Part shown: piece after piece, positions 32,906 to 41,174 of the stretch
How positions within the stretch are numbered: the stretch's first letter is position 1
How the letters are laid out: each line of letters opens with the position of its first letter
Assembly (NCBI GenBank): GCA_964418425.1
Contig: CAYQLT010000009.1
Coordinates: 1-64,000, forward strand
Origin: CAYQLT01 sp964418425
GTDB taxonomy: Bacteria > Bacillota > Limnochordia > Limnochordales > Geochordaceae
DNA: 64,000 bases
Reading direction: 5' to 3'
Made by a program: the position numbers and the translations under genes
The notes under the pieces: generated by a model
Told to the model about the DNA's origin: nothing
Seen by the model: only the letters and a program-made list of their open reading frames with translations
Databases searched by the model: none

Positions 32906-33720
32906 GGCGCCTCCCCCTCCGCTGCCGGCCGGCCGCCACGATCCCCGTTGCGGCTTCGGCCCGCCGGCATCTCCGCCTTCGGGGCCAACGGCACGCCCCG
33001 GCCATGCCGCATGAGCCCCAGGCCTTCGGCCAGCACCTCGGCCAGGTGGGCGAAGCGCAGGCCCAACTGGCGGCGATGGGCTCGCCCCATCAGGTGCAGC
33101 AAGCAGGATGTGTCGCCGCTCACCACCAGTTCGGCTCCGGTGGCCAGGATGCCGTCCAGCTTGTCGTCGGCCATGGCCACCGACACCTCCGGGGACTTGA
33201 CCGAAAAGGTGCCCCCGAACCCGCAGCAGCGCTCGGCGTCGGGCAGCGCCAAAAGCTCCAGCCCCTCCACCGCCTGAAGCAGGCGAAGGGGCGGCTCTGC
33301 CAGGTGCAGCAGCCGCAGCGCATGGCAGGACGTGTGGTAGACGGCCCGGGCCGAAAAGCGTGCCCCCAGCTGCACCTGTCCCAGACGGCGCACGATGAAC
33401 TCGCTGAACTCGTAAACCCGTCCGGCCACCTCTTCGGCCCGCTCGGCCAGAAGGGGCGACGCCCGCAAAAGGGGGCCGTAGCCTTCCCGAACCATGGCCG
33501 TGCAGGAGGGGGAAACGCCCACGATGCAGTCGGCCCGCCCGAACGCGTGCAGGAAGTGCCGGGCCAGCCGCCGGGCCTGGTGGGGGTACCCGCTGTTGTA
33601 GTGGGCCTGGCCGCAGCACGTCTGAGCCTGGGGGACGTCCACCTCCACGCCGAGGTGCTCCAGCACCCGGGCGGCCGCCAGCGCCGCTCGGGGAAAGAAG
33701 ACGTCGTTGACGCAGCCCAC
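32893..33720 (-). CDS. lutA: Lactate utilisation protein LutA (CCG domain), short N-terminus
   Basis: LutA is the CCG-domain subunit of LutABC. The 275 residues from the GTG at 33720 start GCVNDVFFPRAA; LutA usually has about eight residues before this (a first beta strand such as VALFV). The genomic sequence does encode LRAALFV upstream, but no canonical start codon lies there before a TAG, so either a rare start is used or the strand is lost. Two cysteine motifs are present: QTCCGQAHYNSGYP and ERCCGFGGTFSVKSP. SVSPSCT-like and HTSCH sequences complete the family pattern. Confidence 0.88.
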   Translation of the reverse strand: MGCVNDVFFPRAALAAARVLEHLGVEVDVPQAQTCCGQAHYNSGYPHQARRLARHFLHAFGRADCIVGVSPSCTAMVREGYGPLLRASPLLAERAEEVAGRVYEFSEFIVRRLGQVQLGARFSARAVYHTSCHALRLLHLAEPPLRLLQAVEGLELLALPDAERCCGFGGTFSVKSPEVSVAMADDKLDGILATGAELVVSGDTSCLLHLMGRAHRRQLGLRFAHLAEVLAEGLGLMRHGRGVPLAPKAEMPAGRSRNGDRGGRPAAEGEAPWQP

Positions 33721-33936
33721 GAAAAGCGCCGCCCGAAGCCGTGCCGCTACGTCGCCCCGCTCCCCTCGCCTGGATGTCTACGCCGTCATCGGGCAAACAC
33801 CCTGCCCCCGGGCGCCCGCAGGGGGCGAGCGGACCGGCGTCGAAGGGGATGCCCCGGCCTTGCGCCGGGCGCTGGCTTCCGCGGCGTCGCCGGCACCTGT
33901 GGCCAGGCCGGTCGGCCAACACAAGGGGGCGCCGGG

Positions 33937-35016
33937 ATGACCTCGCAGAAAGGTACGCCGGAGGGCCGGGTCTTTCAAGTCGCCCCCGGCGTCATGGGAA
34001 TCGACCTCTACTTCCTGGGCCGGCCGCACCTCATCGCCAGCTACGTGCTCACCGGCCCCGACGGCCGCTTCGCGCTGGTGGACGTCGGGCCGGAGAGCAC
34101 GCTGGACCAGCTGGAAGCCGGGCTGCAGGCCCTGGGGCTCGATCTGCGCCGGCTGGAGGCGGTGCTGGTCACCCACATCCACCTGGATCATGCCGGCGCC
34201 GCCGGGGCCCTGGCTGGCAAGGCCGGCTGCCCGGTGTACGTCCACGAATCGGGGGCGCCGCACCTGGCGGAGCCCGCCCGCCTTTGGTCCAGCGCCGCCC
34301 GGCTGTTCGGGGCCGACATGCAGCGGTTGTGGAAGGGCATCTCGCCCGTGCCCGCAGGGCAGCTGCGAGCGCTGGGCAGCCGGGCCACGGTGGAGGTGGC
34401 CGGCCATACCCTGACGGCATACCACACCCCCGGCCACGCCTCCCACCACGTGGTCTACGCGCTGGAAGGCGCCGCGGCGGTGGACAGAAGCGCCGCGCCT
34501 GACACCGGCGGGGCGCCGGACGGGGGCGTCCTCTTCGCCGGGGACGCCGCGGGCGTCCGGATGCCCGGCAGCCCCTACGTCTGGCCGCCCACACCCCCGC
34601 CCGACCTCAGCCTGGAGCAGTGGGACGAAACCATCGGCCTCCTGCGGCGTCTTTCCCCGTCCCTTGTGGCGGTCGGCCACTTCGGCGCCCATCGCGAGGA
34701 CGTGAGCGACCACCTGGAGCGCCTGCAGCGGCGCCTGCACCGCTGGGCCGAGCTGGTGCGCTCGACCCTGGAGGAGGGCCTCGAGGAGCCCCAGATCATC
34801 CGGCGGCTGCAAGCTCTGGCCGCCTCGGAACTGCAGGCTCTGCGCGCCGACCCGGGCGGGCTCGCAAGCTATGAGGCGGTCTCACCCATGGAGCACAACG
34901 CCATGGGCCTGCTGCGGTACTGGCAAAAGCGCGGGGCCACCTCCACGGGTGGCGCCGGCGCGCCCCCGCCGGCCGGCGGCACCGCCGCTTGGCCCCGCCC
35001 GACCGGCGGCCCCTGA
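33937..35016 (+). CDS. MBL-fold metallo-hydrolase
   Basis: Metallo-beta-lactamase-fold hydrolases use two metals to cleave thioesters, esters or phosphodiesters. The ATG at 33937 follows AAGGGGGC and gives 359 residues. The metal motif is THIHLDHAG (HxHxDH), with further ligands in HTPGHASHHVVY and FAGDAAG; the last His is in VAVGHFGAH. The C-terminal part is a helical domain of about 90 residues like that of glyoxalase-II-like or lactonase-like relatives, then a Pro/Ala-rich tail. The substrate is unknown; a role near CoA thioester or lactate genes is possible. Confidence 0.85.
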   Translation: MTSQKGTPEGRVFQVAPGVMGIDLYFLGRPHLIASYVLTGPDGRFALVDVGPESTLDQLEAGLQALGLDLRRLEAVLVTHIHLDHAGAAGALAGKAGCPVYVHESGAPHLAEPARLWSSAARLFGADMQRLWKGISPVPAGQLRALGSRATVEVAGHTLTAYHTPGHASHHVVYALEGAAAVDRSAAPDTGGAPDGGVLFAGDAAGVRMPGSPYVWPPTPPPDLSLEQWDETIGLLRRLSPSLVAVGHFGAHREDVSDHLERLQRRLHRWAELVRSTLEEGLEEPQIIRRLQALAASELQALRADPGGLASYEAVSPMEHNAMGLLRYWQKRGATSTGGAGAPPPAGGTAAWPRPTGGP

Positions 35017-35020
35017 CAGT

Positions 35021-36517
35021 CTACCTCTGCTCCTGACGGTCTTCCCGGGCCCCCGGGCTCCAGCCGCCCTTTTGCATCTGGCGCAGGGACTCGTAAAGGT
35101 CCCGCCGGTCGATGATGCGCCGGGCCTTGAACTCCGTGCGCGCCAGCTCGCCTTCGGGGACCAGCACCACCCGGGTTCGCACCCCGATGGCCCGGTGCAC
35201 CGCCTCCTCCACCCTGCGACGTAGTTCCTCCAGACGAGGGTCGTCTTCTGGCAGCGCGAGAGTTCCCTGCGCGCCGGCCGCGGCGCCCTGCAGCGCCGAC
35301 GGACGGTATTCGGCCTGCACCACCAGCGTGTCCATCTCGTTGGCCCGGCTGATGATGATGCGGTACTCCTCGCCCAGCTCCCCGAAGCCCCGAAGGGCGT
35401 CCTCGATGACGTTGGGGTAGACGTTCACCCCTCGGACGATGAACATATCGTCCACCCGCCCGTAGATCCCGAGCGGCAGCCTGGGGTACGTGCGCCCGCA
35501 GGGGCAGGGTTCGTCGGTCCACCGGGTCAGGTCGCCCGACCAGAACCGGATCATGGGCTGGGAGGTGCGCTCCAGGTGGGTGTAGACCGGAACCCCCTCC
35601 TCCCCGTAGCCCACCACCTCGCCCGTGCGCCGGTCCACCACCTCGGTGTAGACGATGTCCTGCCACAGGTGCATCCCCTGCCGGTGCGCGCACTCCCCGT
35701 TGGCCATCCACGGGCTCATCTCCGCAGTGCTGCCGGTATCCACGCAGATCCCGCCGAACGTCTCCTCGATGCGGGCCTTGGTGGCGGGTATGCCGGCGCC
35801 GGGCTCCCCGGAGAAAAAGAGGATGCGGAAATTGAAGTCCCGGCGCGGGTCGACCCCCATGCGCCGGGCCGTCTCCGCCAGGTACAGAGCGTAGGACGGC
35901 GTGCCATAAAAGACGGTCGGTTTGACCCGGGCGATCCATTCCACGGCCCGCTCCGTCTGCCCGGGAAGCCCGGCCCCGAAGGGAAAGGCCCGAGCGCCCA
36001 GGCGCTCCGTCCCCAAAAGAGCGCCCCAGCTTCCCATGTACAGGCTGAACAGCGACCCGATGAAGACGGTATCGGAGGGCCTCACCCCGAACCCCCACAT
36101 GACCCGCGCGTGGGCGTGGGCGATCCGCTCCCAGTCCCCGCGGTCGATGGCGAAGACCGTGGGGCGCCCGGTGGTGCCCGAGGTTCCGTGGATGTGGTAC
36201 AGCTCGGCAGGATCCGCGCACAGGTTGCTGCCCCACGGGGGGTTCTCCTCCTGGTCCTTGCGGATGTCGTCCTTGGTCACGAAGGGCAGCCGCCGGAAAT
36301 CCGACAGCGTCCGGATGTCGTCCGGGGTGATGCCAGCTGCTTTCCACTTGCGCCGGTAAAAGGGCGAGCGCGCCCAGCAGTACTCCAGCTGGGCCTTGAG
36401 CTTGGCCAGGATGAGGCCTTCCCGCTCCCCGGGATCGGCCGTCTCCTCCCGGCGAAACCAATAGGGCTCGTCCGGGGGAGGCAGGTAGTGGCGGTCATAG
36501 ACCGGCGGCCACGACAT
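35021..36517 (-). CDS. hcl: PaaK-like acyl-CoA ligase, probable 2-hydroxyisobutyrate-CoA ligase
   Basis: The 498-residue enzyme is of the phenylacetate-CoA-ligase type and activates an acid with ATP and CoA. Motifs in order: the P-loop-like HIHGTSGTTGRPTVFAIDR, YGTPSYALYLAETARR, the adenylate site VDTGSTAEMSPWM, and the hinge IYGRVDDMFIVRGVNVYPN with the C-terminal domain after it. It is cotranscribed with the B12 mutase (start overlaps hcmB by 23 bp). In Aquincola the ligase beside hcmAB activates 2-hydroxyisobutyrate, which supports the same role here. The substrate call is inferred from context. Confidence 0.75.
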   Translation of the reverse strand: MSWPPVYDRHYLPPPDEPYWFRREETADPGEREGLILAKLKAQLEYCWARSPFYRRKWKAAGITPDDIRTLSDFRRLPFVTKDDIRKDQEENPPWGSNLCADPAELYHIHGTSGTTGRPTVFAIDRGDWERIAHAHARVMWGFGVRPSDTVFIGSLFSLYMGSWGALLGTERLGARAFPFGAGLPGQTERAVEWIARVKPTVFYGTPSYALYLAETARRMGVDPRRDFNFRILFFSGEPGAGIPATKARIEETFGGICVDTGSTAEMSPWMANGECAHRQGMHLWQDIVYTEVVDRRTGEVVGYGEEGVPVYTHLERTSQPMIRFWSGDLTRWTDEPCPCGRTYPRLPLGIYGRVDDMFIVRGVNVYPNVIEDALRGFGELGEEYRIIISRANEMDTLVVQAEYRPSALQGAAAGAQGTLALPEDDPRLEELRRRVEEAVHRAIGVRTRVVLVPEGELARTEFKARRIIDRRDLYESLRQMQKGGWSPGAREDRQEQR

Positions 36518-36989
36518 CCCGCATCGACCCCCGCTTGCGGTCCTCGACCAGCCCAGTGATGGTGCTCACGATATCCTCGATGCGGGCGCCGGTGGTGAAG
36601 ACCGCCCGCACCCCCATGGCCTGCAGGGGAGCCACGTCCCGCTGGGGGATCACACCACCCAGCACCACGATGGCGTCTTGCAGCCCCCGCTCGGCCAGGG
36701 CCTTCATCAGCTCCGGCATCAACCGCATATGGGCGCCGGACAGCAGGCTGATGCCGATCACGTCGGGATCTTCCTGCAACGCCGCCTCGGCCACCTGCGC
36801 CGGGGTGAGGCGCATGCCCAGGTAGATCACCTCGAGCCCCCGATCTCGCAGGCTACGGGCCAGCACCTTGATGCCCCGGTCGTGCCCGTCCAAACCCATC
36901 TTGGCCAAAAGCACCCGGATCCGCCGGCCACCGGCAGCCGGCGCCTGAGCCGCCATGACGGTCTCGGGGATCTGCCCCATTCTCACCAC
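36495..36989 (-). CDS. hcmB: B12-binding small subunit of acyl-CoA mutase (HcmB-like)
   Basis: This small subunit holds adenosylcobalamin for the mutase. The 164 residues contain the base-off B12 motif DxHxxG at 34-39 (LDGHDRGIKV), SLLSG at 81-85 and GGVIP at 111-115, all in the normal order. The last part reads AVFTTGARIEDIVSTI. A separate small B12 subunit is typical of isobutyryl-CoA and 2-hydroxyisobutyryl-CoA mutases, while methylmalonyl-CoA mutases usually fuse it. I could not place the HcmB specificity residue (Asp117 in Aquincola) with confidence. Confidence 0.82.
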   Translation of the reverse strand: MVRMGQIPETVMAAQAPAAGGRRIRVLLAKMGLDGHDRGIKVLARSLRDRGLEVIYLGMRLTPAQVAEAALQEDPDVIGISLLSGAHMRLMPELMKALAERGLQDAIVVLGGVIPQRDVAPLQAMGVRAVFTTGARIEDIVSTITGLVEDRKRGSMRDVVAAGL

Positions 36990-37073
36990 GCCCCTGCCTG
37001 CCGTCCCCTCGCCATTCCCCCGCCCGCTGCCGGCGCCCCCCGGCCGGCCACGAGGGCGCCGGTTCGGCGGCCC

Positions 37074-38765
37074 TCAGTAGACCGCCGGATCCACGTAGGT
37101 GCCCGACTCCTCCCGGAACAGGCCCATGATCTCCCCCTCGGTGGCGCCCGCACGCACCGCCGCCTGGATGGCAGGAATGCAGTTGCCACCCGCCCGGTAG
37201 ACGGCTCGAAGCTCCCGAAGCGCCTCCCGAACCCGACCGTCGTGGCGGGCCTGTAAAAACGCTTGCAGGCGGGCTTTCTGCTGGTCCTCGTACGTCTCGT
37301 CAAACTGAAAGAGCTCCACGCCCGCCTCGTCGGCCTCCCGGTCCTCCACGAAGGCGTTTTCCCCTACCCACGTCAGCTCTCCGGTCTCCAGCTTCTGCTG
37401 ATACTCGGCCGCCGAGCGGGCGATCTCCCTCTCGAAGTATCCCGAGCGGACCCCGGCCATCATCCCGTCCAGGTAGCTCCCGCCACCCAGATCGTCCCGG
37501 ATGTGGCGCAGGTAGGTGACGGTCTCGGCCTCGACCTGATCCGTCAGCGCCTCCACCAGATACGACCCGCCCAGCGGGTCCACCACGTCGGCGACCCCCG
37601 ATTCGTAGGCGATCACCTGCTGGGTGCGCAGCGCCACGCGCATGGCGTCCTCGGACGGGATGTCGTACGCCTCGTCGTAGCCGCTCACATGCAACGACTG
37701 CGTGCCGCCCAGGACGGCAGCCAGCGCCTGCAGCGTCCCCCGGATGATGTTGTTCTTGGGCCCCTTGCGGGCCAGGGTGGAACCCAGTGTCTGGGTGTGG
37801 AACTTCAACTGCAACGAGCGCGCGTCCTGTACCCCGAACTCCTCCCGCAAGATGCGTGCCCACAGCCGCCGCGCCGCCCGAAACTTGGCGACCTCCTCGA
37901 AGAAGTCCATGTGGCAGCCGAAGAAGAACGACAAATTGCGGGCGGCCACGTTGAGATCCAGCCCGCGCCGGCGCAGGGCTTCCGCGTAGGCCAGGCCCTG
38001 CCCCAGGGTGAAGGCGAGCTCCTGAACCGCTGTGGCCCCGGCCTCCCGGGTGTGGTAGCCGGAGACGTTGATGGCGTTCCACTTGGGCACCTCCCGGCTG
38101 CACCACTCCACCACGTCGATGGCCAGCCGCACGGAGGGTTCGGGAGGCAGCGCGTAGGTCTTCTGACCGTAGAACTCCTTGAGCGGGTCGTTTTGCACCG
38201 TGCCCCGAAGCTCGCGCACGGCGATGCCTCGGCTCTCCGCCACGCTGACGAACATGGGCAACAGCACGCACGCCGGGTGATTGATGGTAAACGAGACGCT
38301 GACCCGGTCTATGGGGATGTCCCGGAAGAGGTCGTCCATGTCCTGGATGGTATCGATGGCCACGCCCAGGCGGCCGACCTCCCCCTGGGCCACCGGATCG
38401 GAGGAGTCGTAGCCGGTGAGGGTGGGATGGTCGAAGTCGGTGCTCAACCCCGTCTGCCCCTGGGCCAGCAGGAAGCGGTAGCGCTCGTTGGTGGCCAGTG
38501 CGGTGCCAAACCCGGCGATCTGGCGGCGGGTCCAAAGCCGGCCCCGGTACATGGACGGGTAGACGCCCCGGGTATAGGGATACTCGCCCGGAAAGCCGAG
38601 CTTCAACGCACGCGCCCCTTCTTCCTCGGGCGCAGGGCCGTAAAGGGGCGCAAGGGGCAGGCCCGAGACGGTGGTGAAACGGGGCTTGCGCTCGGGGTGC
38701 TGGCGGATGAAGGGTTCGTAGGTTTGCCTTCGCCAGCGCTCTTGCTCTTGTGCCCAGGCGCCCAC
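37074..38765 (-). CDS. hcmA: B12-dependent acyl-CoA mutase large subunit, 2-hydroxyisobutyryl-CoA type
   Basis: The enzyme rearranges the carbon skeleton of an acyl-CoA by a radical route. The 563-residue protein aligns without gaps to the mutase barrel over residues 60-240. Counting from the invariant QND (191-193), the residue at Propionibacterium Tyr89 is Ile83 (RRQIAGFG) and that at Arg207 is Gln201 (FYGQKTY). Tyr237-His238 (SGYH) match Tyr243-His244. Methylmalonyl-CoA mutase has Tyr and Arg, isobutyryl-CoA mutase Phe and Gln, and 2-hydroxyisobutyryl-CoA mutase Ile and Gln. The GTG at 38765 follows AAGGGGGT. It lies directly after a FadR-type regulator. Confidence 0.8.
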   Translation of the reverse strand: MGAWAQEQERWRRQTYEPFIRQHPERKPRFTTVSGLPLAPLYGPAPEEEGARALKLGFPGEYPYTRGVYPSMYRGRLWTRRQIAGFGTALATNERYRFLLAQGQTGLSTDFDHPTLTGYDSSDPVAQGEVGRLGVAIDTIQDMDDLFRDIPIDRVSVSFTINHPACVLLPMFVSVAESRGIAVRELRGTVQNDPLKEFYGQKTYALPPEPSVRLAIDVVEWCSREVPKWNAINVSGYHTREAGATAVQELAFTLGQGLAYAEALRRRGLDLNVAARNLSFFFGCHMDFFEEVAKFRAARRLWARILREEFGVQDARSLQLKFHTQTLGSTLARKGPKNNIIRGTLQALAAVLGGTQSLHVSGYDEAYDIPSEDAMRVALRTQQVIAYESGVADVVDPLGGSYLVEALTDQVEAETVTYLRHIRDDLGGGSYLDGMMAGVRSGYFEREIARSAAEYQQKLETGELTWVGENAFVEDREADEAGVELFQFDETYEDQQKARLQAFLQARHDGRVREALRELRAVYRAGGNCIPAIQAAVRAGATEGEIMGLFREESGTYVDPAVY

Positions 38766-38780
38766 GTCCGGCTACCCCCT

Positions 38781-39515
38781 TCATTCCCCCAGGCGGGCCA
38801 GCGTCAGGCCCAACACCCGAGAGTAGAACCCCTCCAGGTGCGCAACCATCAGCCGCTCGGCAGCCTCTGCGTCCCGGGCGGCGATGCGATCCGCGATGGC
38901 CCGGTGCTCCTCGGTAAGGCGCCGGTTGACCTCCAGAGGCTCCGGTATGCGCTCGTAGGCCTGTGCCATGGCGCGGTTGATGGCGTGGCGCACCGCGTGC
39001 ATCACCAACGCCAGCGCCTCGTTTTTCGAGGCGTCGGCGATGGTGGTGTGAAACTCCAGGTCGATCTCGTTGTACCGGGCCACACTCAGGCCGGGCTCGC
39101 GCATCTGCTCAAGCAGGCGGCGTAAAGCCTCCAGGTCTTCCGGTGTCGCCTCGCGCGCCGCTCCCCGCACCGCCAACCGCTCCAGGGCCACCCGAAACTC
39201 GATGAGGCTCTTCGCGGGCACCCGGGCGATCTGGACCAGGGCCGAGAAGGCGTCCGCCAGGGTGCCCCTGGAAGGGCTCGCCACCCGTGCGCCCCCGGCG
39301 GCACCCGGGCGGGTCACCACCAGCCCGGAGCCCTCCAGGATCTTGAGGCCTTCTCGCACCGCGGCCCGGCTGACCCCGAAGGCCTCCGATAGCTCCTGCT
39401 CCGTGGGCAGCCGCTCACCCGGTCGCACCCCCCGGGAGAGGATGTACTCCCGAAGCTGGGAGGCGATCTCCCGGGACATGCTGCGCCGCGAAAGCCGGCG
39501 AACCTCCAGAGCCAT
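38781..39515 (-). CDS. FadR-subfamily GntR transcriptional regulator
   Basis: The ATG at 39515 gives 244 residues. The N-terminal winged helix has IASQLREYILSRGVRPGERLPTEQELSEAFGVSRAAVREGL, and the C-terminal FCD domain has metal-type His residues in LEFHTTIADASKN, HAVRHAINRA and EEHRAIADRI. FCD regulators often bind small organic acids or acyl-CoA and act as repressors. It is the first gene of the mutase-ligase operon with 15 bp to hcmA, so it probably controls that operon and itself. Confidence 0.9.
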   Translation of the reverse strand: MALEVRRLSRRSMSREIASQLREYILSRGVRPGERLPTEQELSEAFGVSRAAVREGLKILEGSGLVVTRPGAAGGARVASPSRGTLADAFSALVQIARVPAKSLIEFRVALERLAVRGAAREATPEDLEALRRLLEQMREPGLSVARYNEIDLEFHTTIADASKNEALALVMHAVRHAINRAMAQAYERIPEPLEVNRRLTEEHRAIADRIAARDAEAAERLMVAHLEGFYSRVLGLTLARLGE

Positions 39516-39829
39516 CGGCCGTGTGCCCGAGCGCAACGCTCCCAAAGTGGCCCTCAACCTCCGGCGAGGGGCGTCGCCCCCGGCCGCTCGCCGCGCAGGG
39601 CCGGCAACGGACCCCGGCAACCGCCGCCGGGGCCCCGACACGCCCCGGCCCACCCGGCATCCACCCCACGCCCGGTGCGACGCGCGCAAACTGCCTGAAC
39701 ATCATTCATCATACAATCGCCCGCCCCGAGAGCCAAACGCCGAATCGGCCGGCGGCGCGCCTCGGAAAACCGCTTGCGTGACGTAGCTCTCGCCCGCTTC
39801 CCCGCAAGCCTGCGGCCGAAGCAAAGCTC
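39516..39829. promoter_or_regulatory. Intergenic region with promoter and repeat-rich operator candidate for the hcm operon
   Basis: No gene is apparent in these 314 bp. A sigma-A-like promoter reads towards the regulator on the minus strand: TTGGCT (plus 39731-39736), 17-bp spacer, TATGAT (plus 39708-39713). A short direct repeat, ATCATTCATCAT (plus 39701-39712), overlaps the -10 and is a candidate operator for the FadR-type protein. The leader of about 185 bases is very GC-rich. Confidence 0.55.
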
Positions 39830-41080
39830 CTAATCCACCTGGAAGAGCTGGGCGCGCACCGGGCAGAGCCGGCGGCATCCGGTGGGGGTCAGCAGGAAAT
39901 CGTCCTCCACCATGACGCCTCCCACGCCGGGCACCATGAATTTGGGCTCGATAGTGACCACCATGCCCGGCTCCAGCACCGCCTCGCTCCCCTCGGCCAA
40001 AAGAGGCCACTCGTCGATCTCCAGGCCGATCCCGTGGCCAATGTACGTACCCCGGTCGGGCTCGACTCCCATGAAGTAGCGCCCGAGCCCGGTTCGCTCG
40101 GCCAGCCGCGCGGCCCGCCGGTAGACCTCCCGGGCCGGCACACCGGGCCCCAGCTCCGCCACGACCGCCTCGTGCAACTCCTGCAGCCGCATCCAGAGAT
40201 CCGCCTGCTGCGAAGAGGGCCTGCCCAGGCAGTAGGTGCGGGCGATGTCCGCATGGTAGCCGTCGAGGCAAACCCCGTAGTCGACCACCACCAGCTCGCC
40301 CTTCTCCAGGGGGAAGCGAGAGGCGCCCCATGGCAGCGCCGCGGACAACCCCACGCCGGTGACGGTCATGGCATGGCCGGAGACCACCCAGGCCCGCGGC
40401 CCTCCCGCAATCTCGCCACCCCCGGGAAGCGCCGCATCCCAGCGCCGAAACCAGACCTGGCCCATGCCACCCCGCACCCGAAAGGCATGCTCGATGGCGG
40501 CGGCCAGCTCGTGTTCGCCTACCCCCGGCCGCAGCGTCCCCAGGACGGCTTGGTGTGCGGCCTCCCAGGCCTGCGCGGCCCGCTGGATGGCCTCGACCTC
40601 CTCGGGATCTTTGACGGCCCGCTGCCGCAGGACGAGGGGTGAGACGTCGCCCACCTCCACCCCCGCCAGCGCCCGGCGCAGCCGGTCCACCAGGCCCGCC
40701 GGCAACACGTCCAGCTCCGCCCCGATGCGCTGGCCGGGCCGGGGAGCCAGGCCTCGCTCCTCCAGCACCCGCCGCAGGTCGGCGAAGCCCGGCGCCGCCA
40801 CCACCTCCAGCCCTTCCGCCACCGCCCCGGCGGCCAGCGCGTGCACCCGACGGGTCAGGACCACAGGCTCGCCGCGGGCCGGCACCCACAGGTTGGCCGG
40901 CAGCGCAAACCCCGCGTAGTAGAAGAGGCTGCGGGAATGGGCGAGAAACGCCCCCTCAAACCCTGCCGCCTGCAGGGCACGCTGCAAGCCCTCGATGCGC
41001 CTGCGGGCCGGATGGCGCCGCCTGTCCACGGTGGGTATGGGGGATGCGGGCCCCTCCGGGCCGGACACGGACGAACCCAT
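39830..41080 (-). CDS. M24-family Xaa-Pro peptidase/creatinase-like protein
   Basis: M24 enzymes cleave Xaa-Pro bonds or related amides with two metals. The 416-residue protein has an N-terminal creatinase-like domain (about 1-165) and the C-terminal pita-bread domain with metal ligands: VVDYGVCLDGYHADIARTY (two Asp), GHGIGLEIDEWP (His) and VTIEPKF and VMVEDDFLLT (two Glu). All five are present. The start overlaps no gene; it follows acnA at 41175 by about 95 bp on the same strand. The physiological substrate cannot be told from sequence. Confidence 0.88.
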   Translation of the reverse strand: MGSSVSGPEGPASPIPTVDRRRHPARRRIEGLQRALQAAGFEGAFLAHSRSLFYYAGFALPANLWVPARGEPVVLTRRVHALAAGAVAEGLEVVAAPGFADLRRVLEERGLAPRPGQRIGAELDVLPAGLVDRLRRALAGVEVGDVSPLVLRQRAVKDPEEVEAIQRAAQAWEAAHQAVLGTLRPGVGEHELAAAIEHAFRVRGGMGQVWFRRWDAALPGGGEIAGGPRAWVVSGHAMTVTGVGLSAALPWGASRFPLEKGELVVVDYGVCLDGYHADIARTYCLGRPSSQQADLWMRLQELHEAVVAELGPGVPAREVYRRAARLAERTGLGRYFMGVEPDRGTYIGHGIGLEIDEWPLLAEGSEAVLEPGMVVTIEPKFMVPGVGGVMVEDDFLLTPTGCRRLCPVRAQLFQVD

Positions 41081-41152
41081 CTCCCGACTGCCCCTTCTCG
41101 TCCCCGACCCAATGCAGACCGCCGCTCACCGGCCCGGTGAGGCGGCCGCCGC

Positions 41153-41171
41153 GAAAAGCCGGGCCGCCGGC
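41153..41171 (-). terminator. Weak intrinsic terminator after acnA
   Basis: On the minus strand GCCGG-CGGC-CCGGC is followed by four T residues (plus 41154-41157), a few bases after the acnA stop. The 5-bp stem is short but all G and C. Read-through to the M24 gene is possible. Confidence 0.4.
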
Positions 41172-41174
41172 CGC

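Noticed and set aside
37059..37076. Terminator between the mutase large and small subunit genes
   Set aside because: An imperfect GC hairpin (GAGGGC with GCCCTC) overlaps the stop, but there is no T-run and the subunits must be made together.
37074..38765. Methylmalonyl-CoA mutase as the name for the large mutase subunit
   Set aside because: The substrate residues equivalent to Tyr89 and Arg207 are Ile and Gln, which do not fit binding of a free carboxylate.
37263..39125. Plus-strand 620-codon frame opposite the mutase and regulator genes
   Set aside because: Antisense shadow; composition is not protein-like and the opposite strand has a clear family match.
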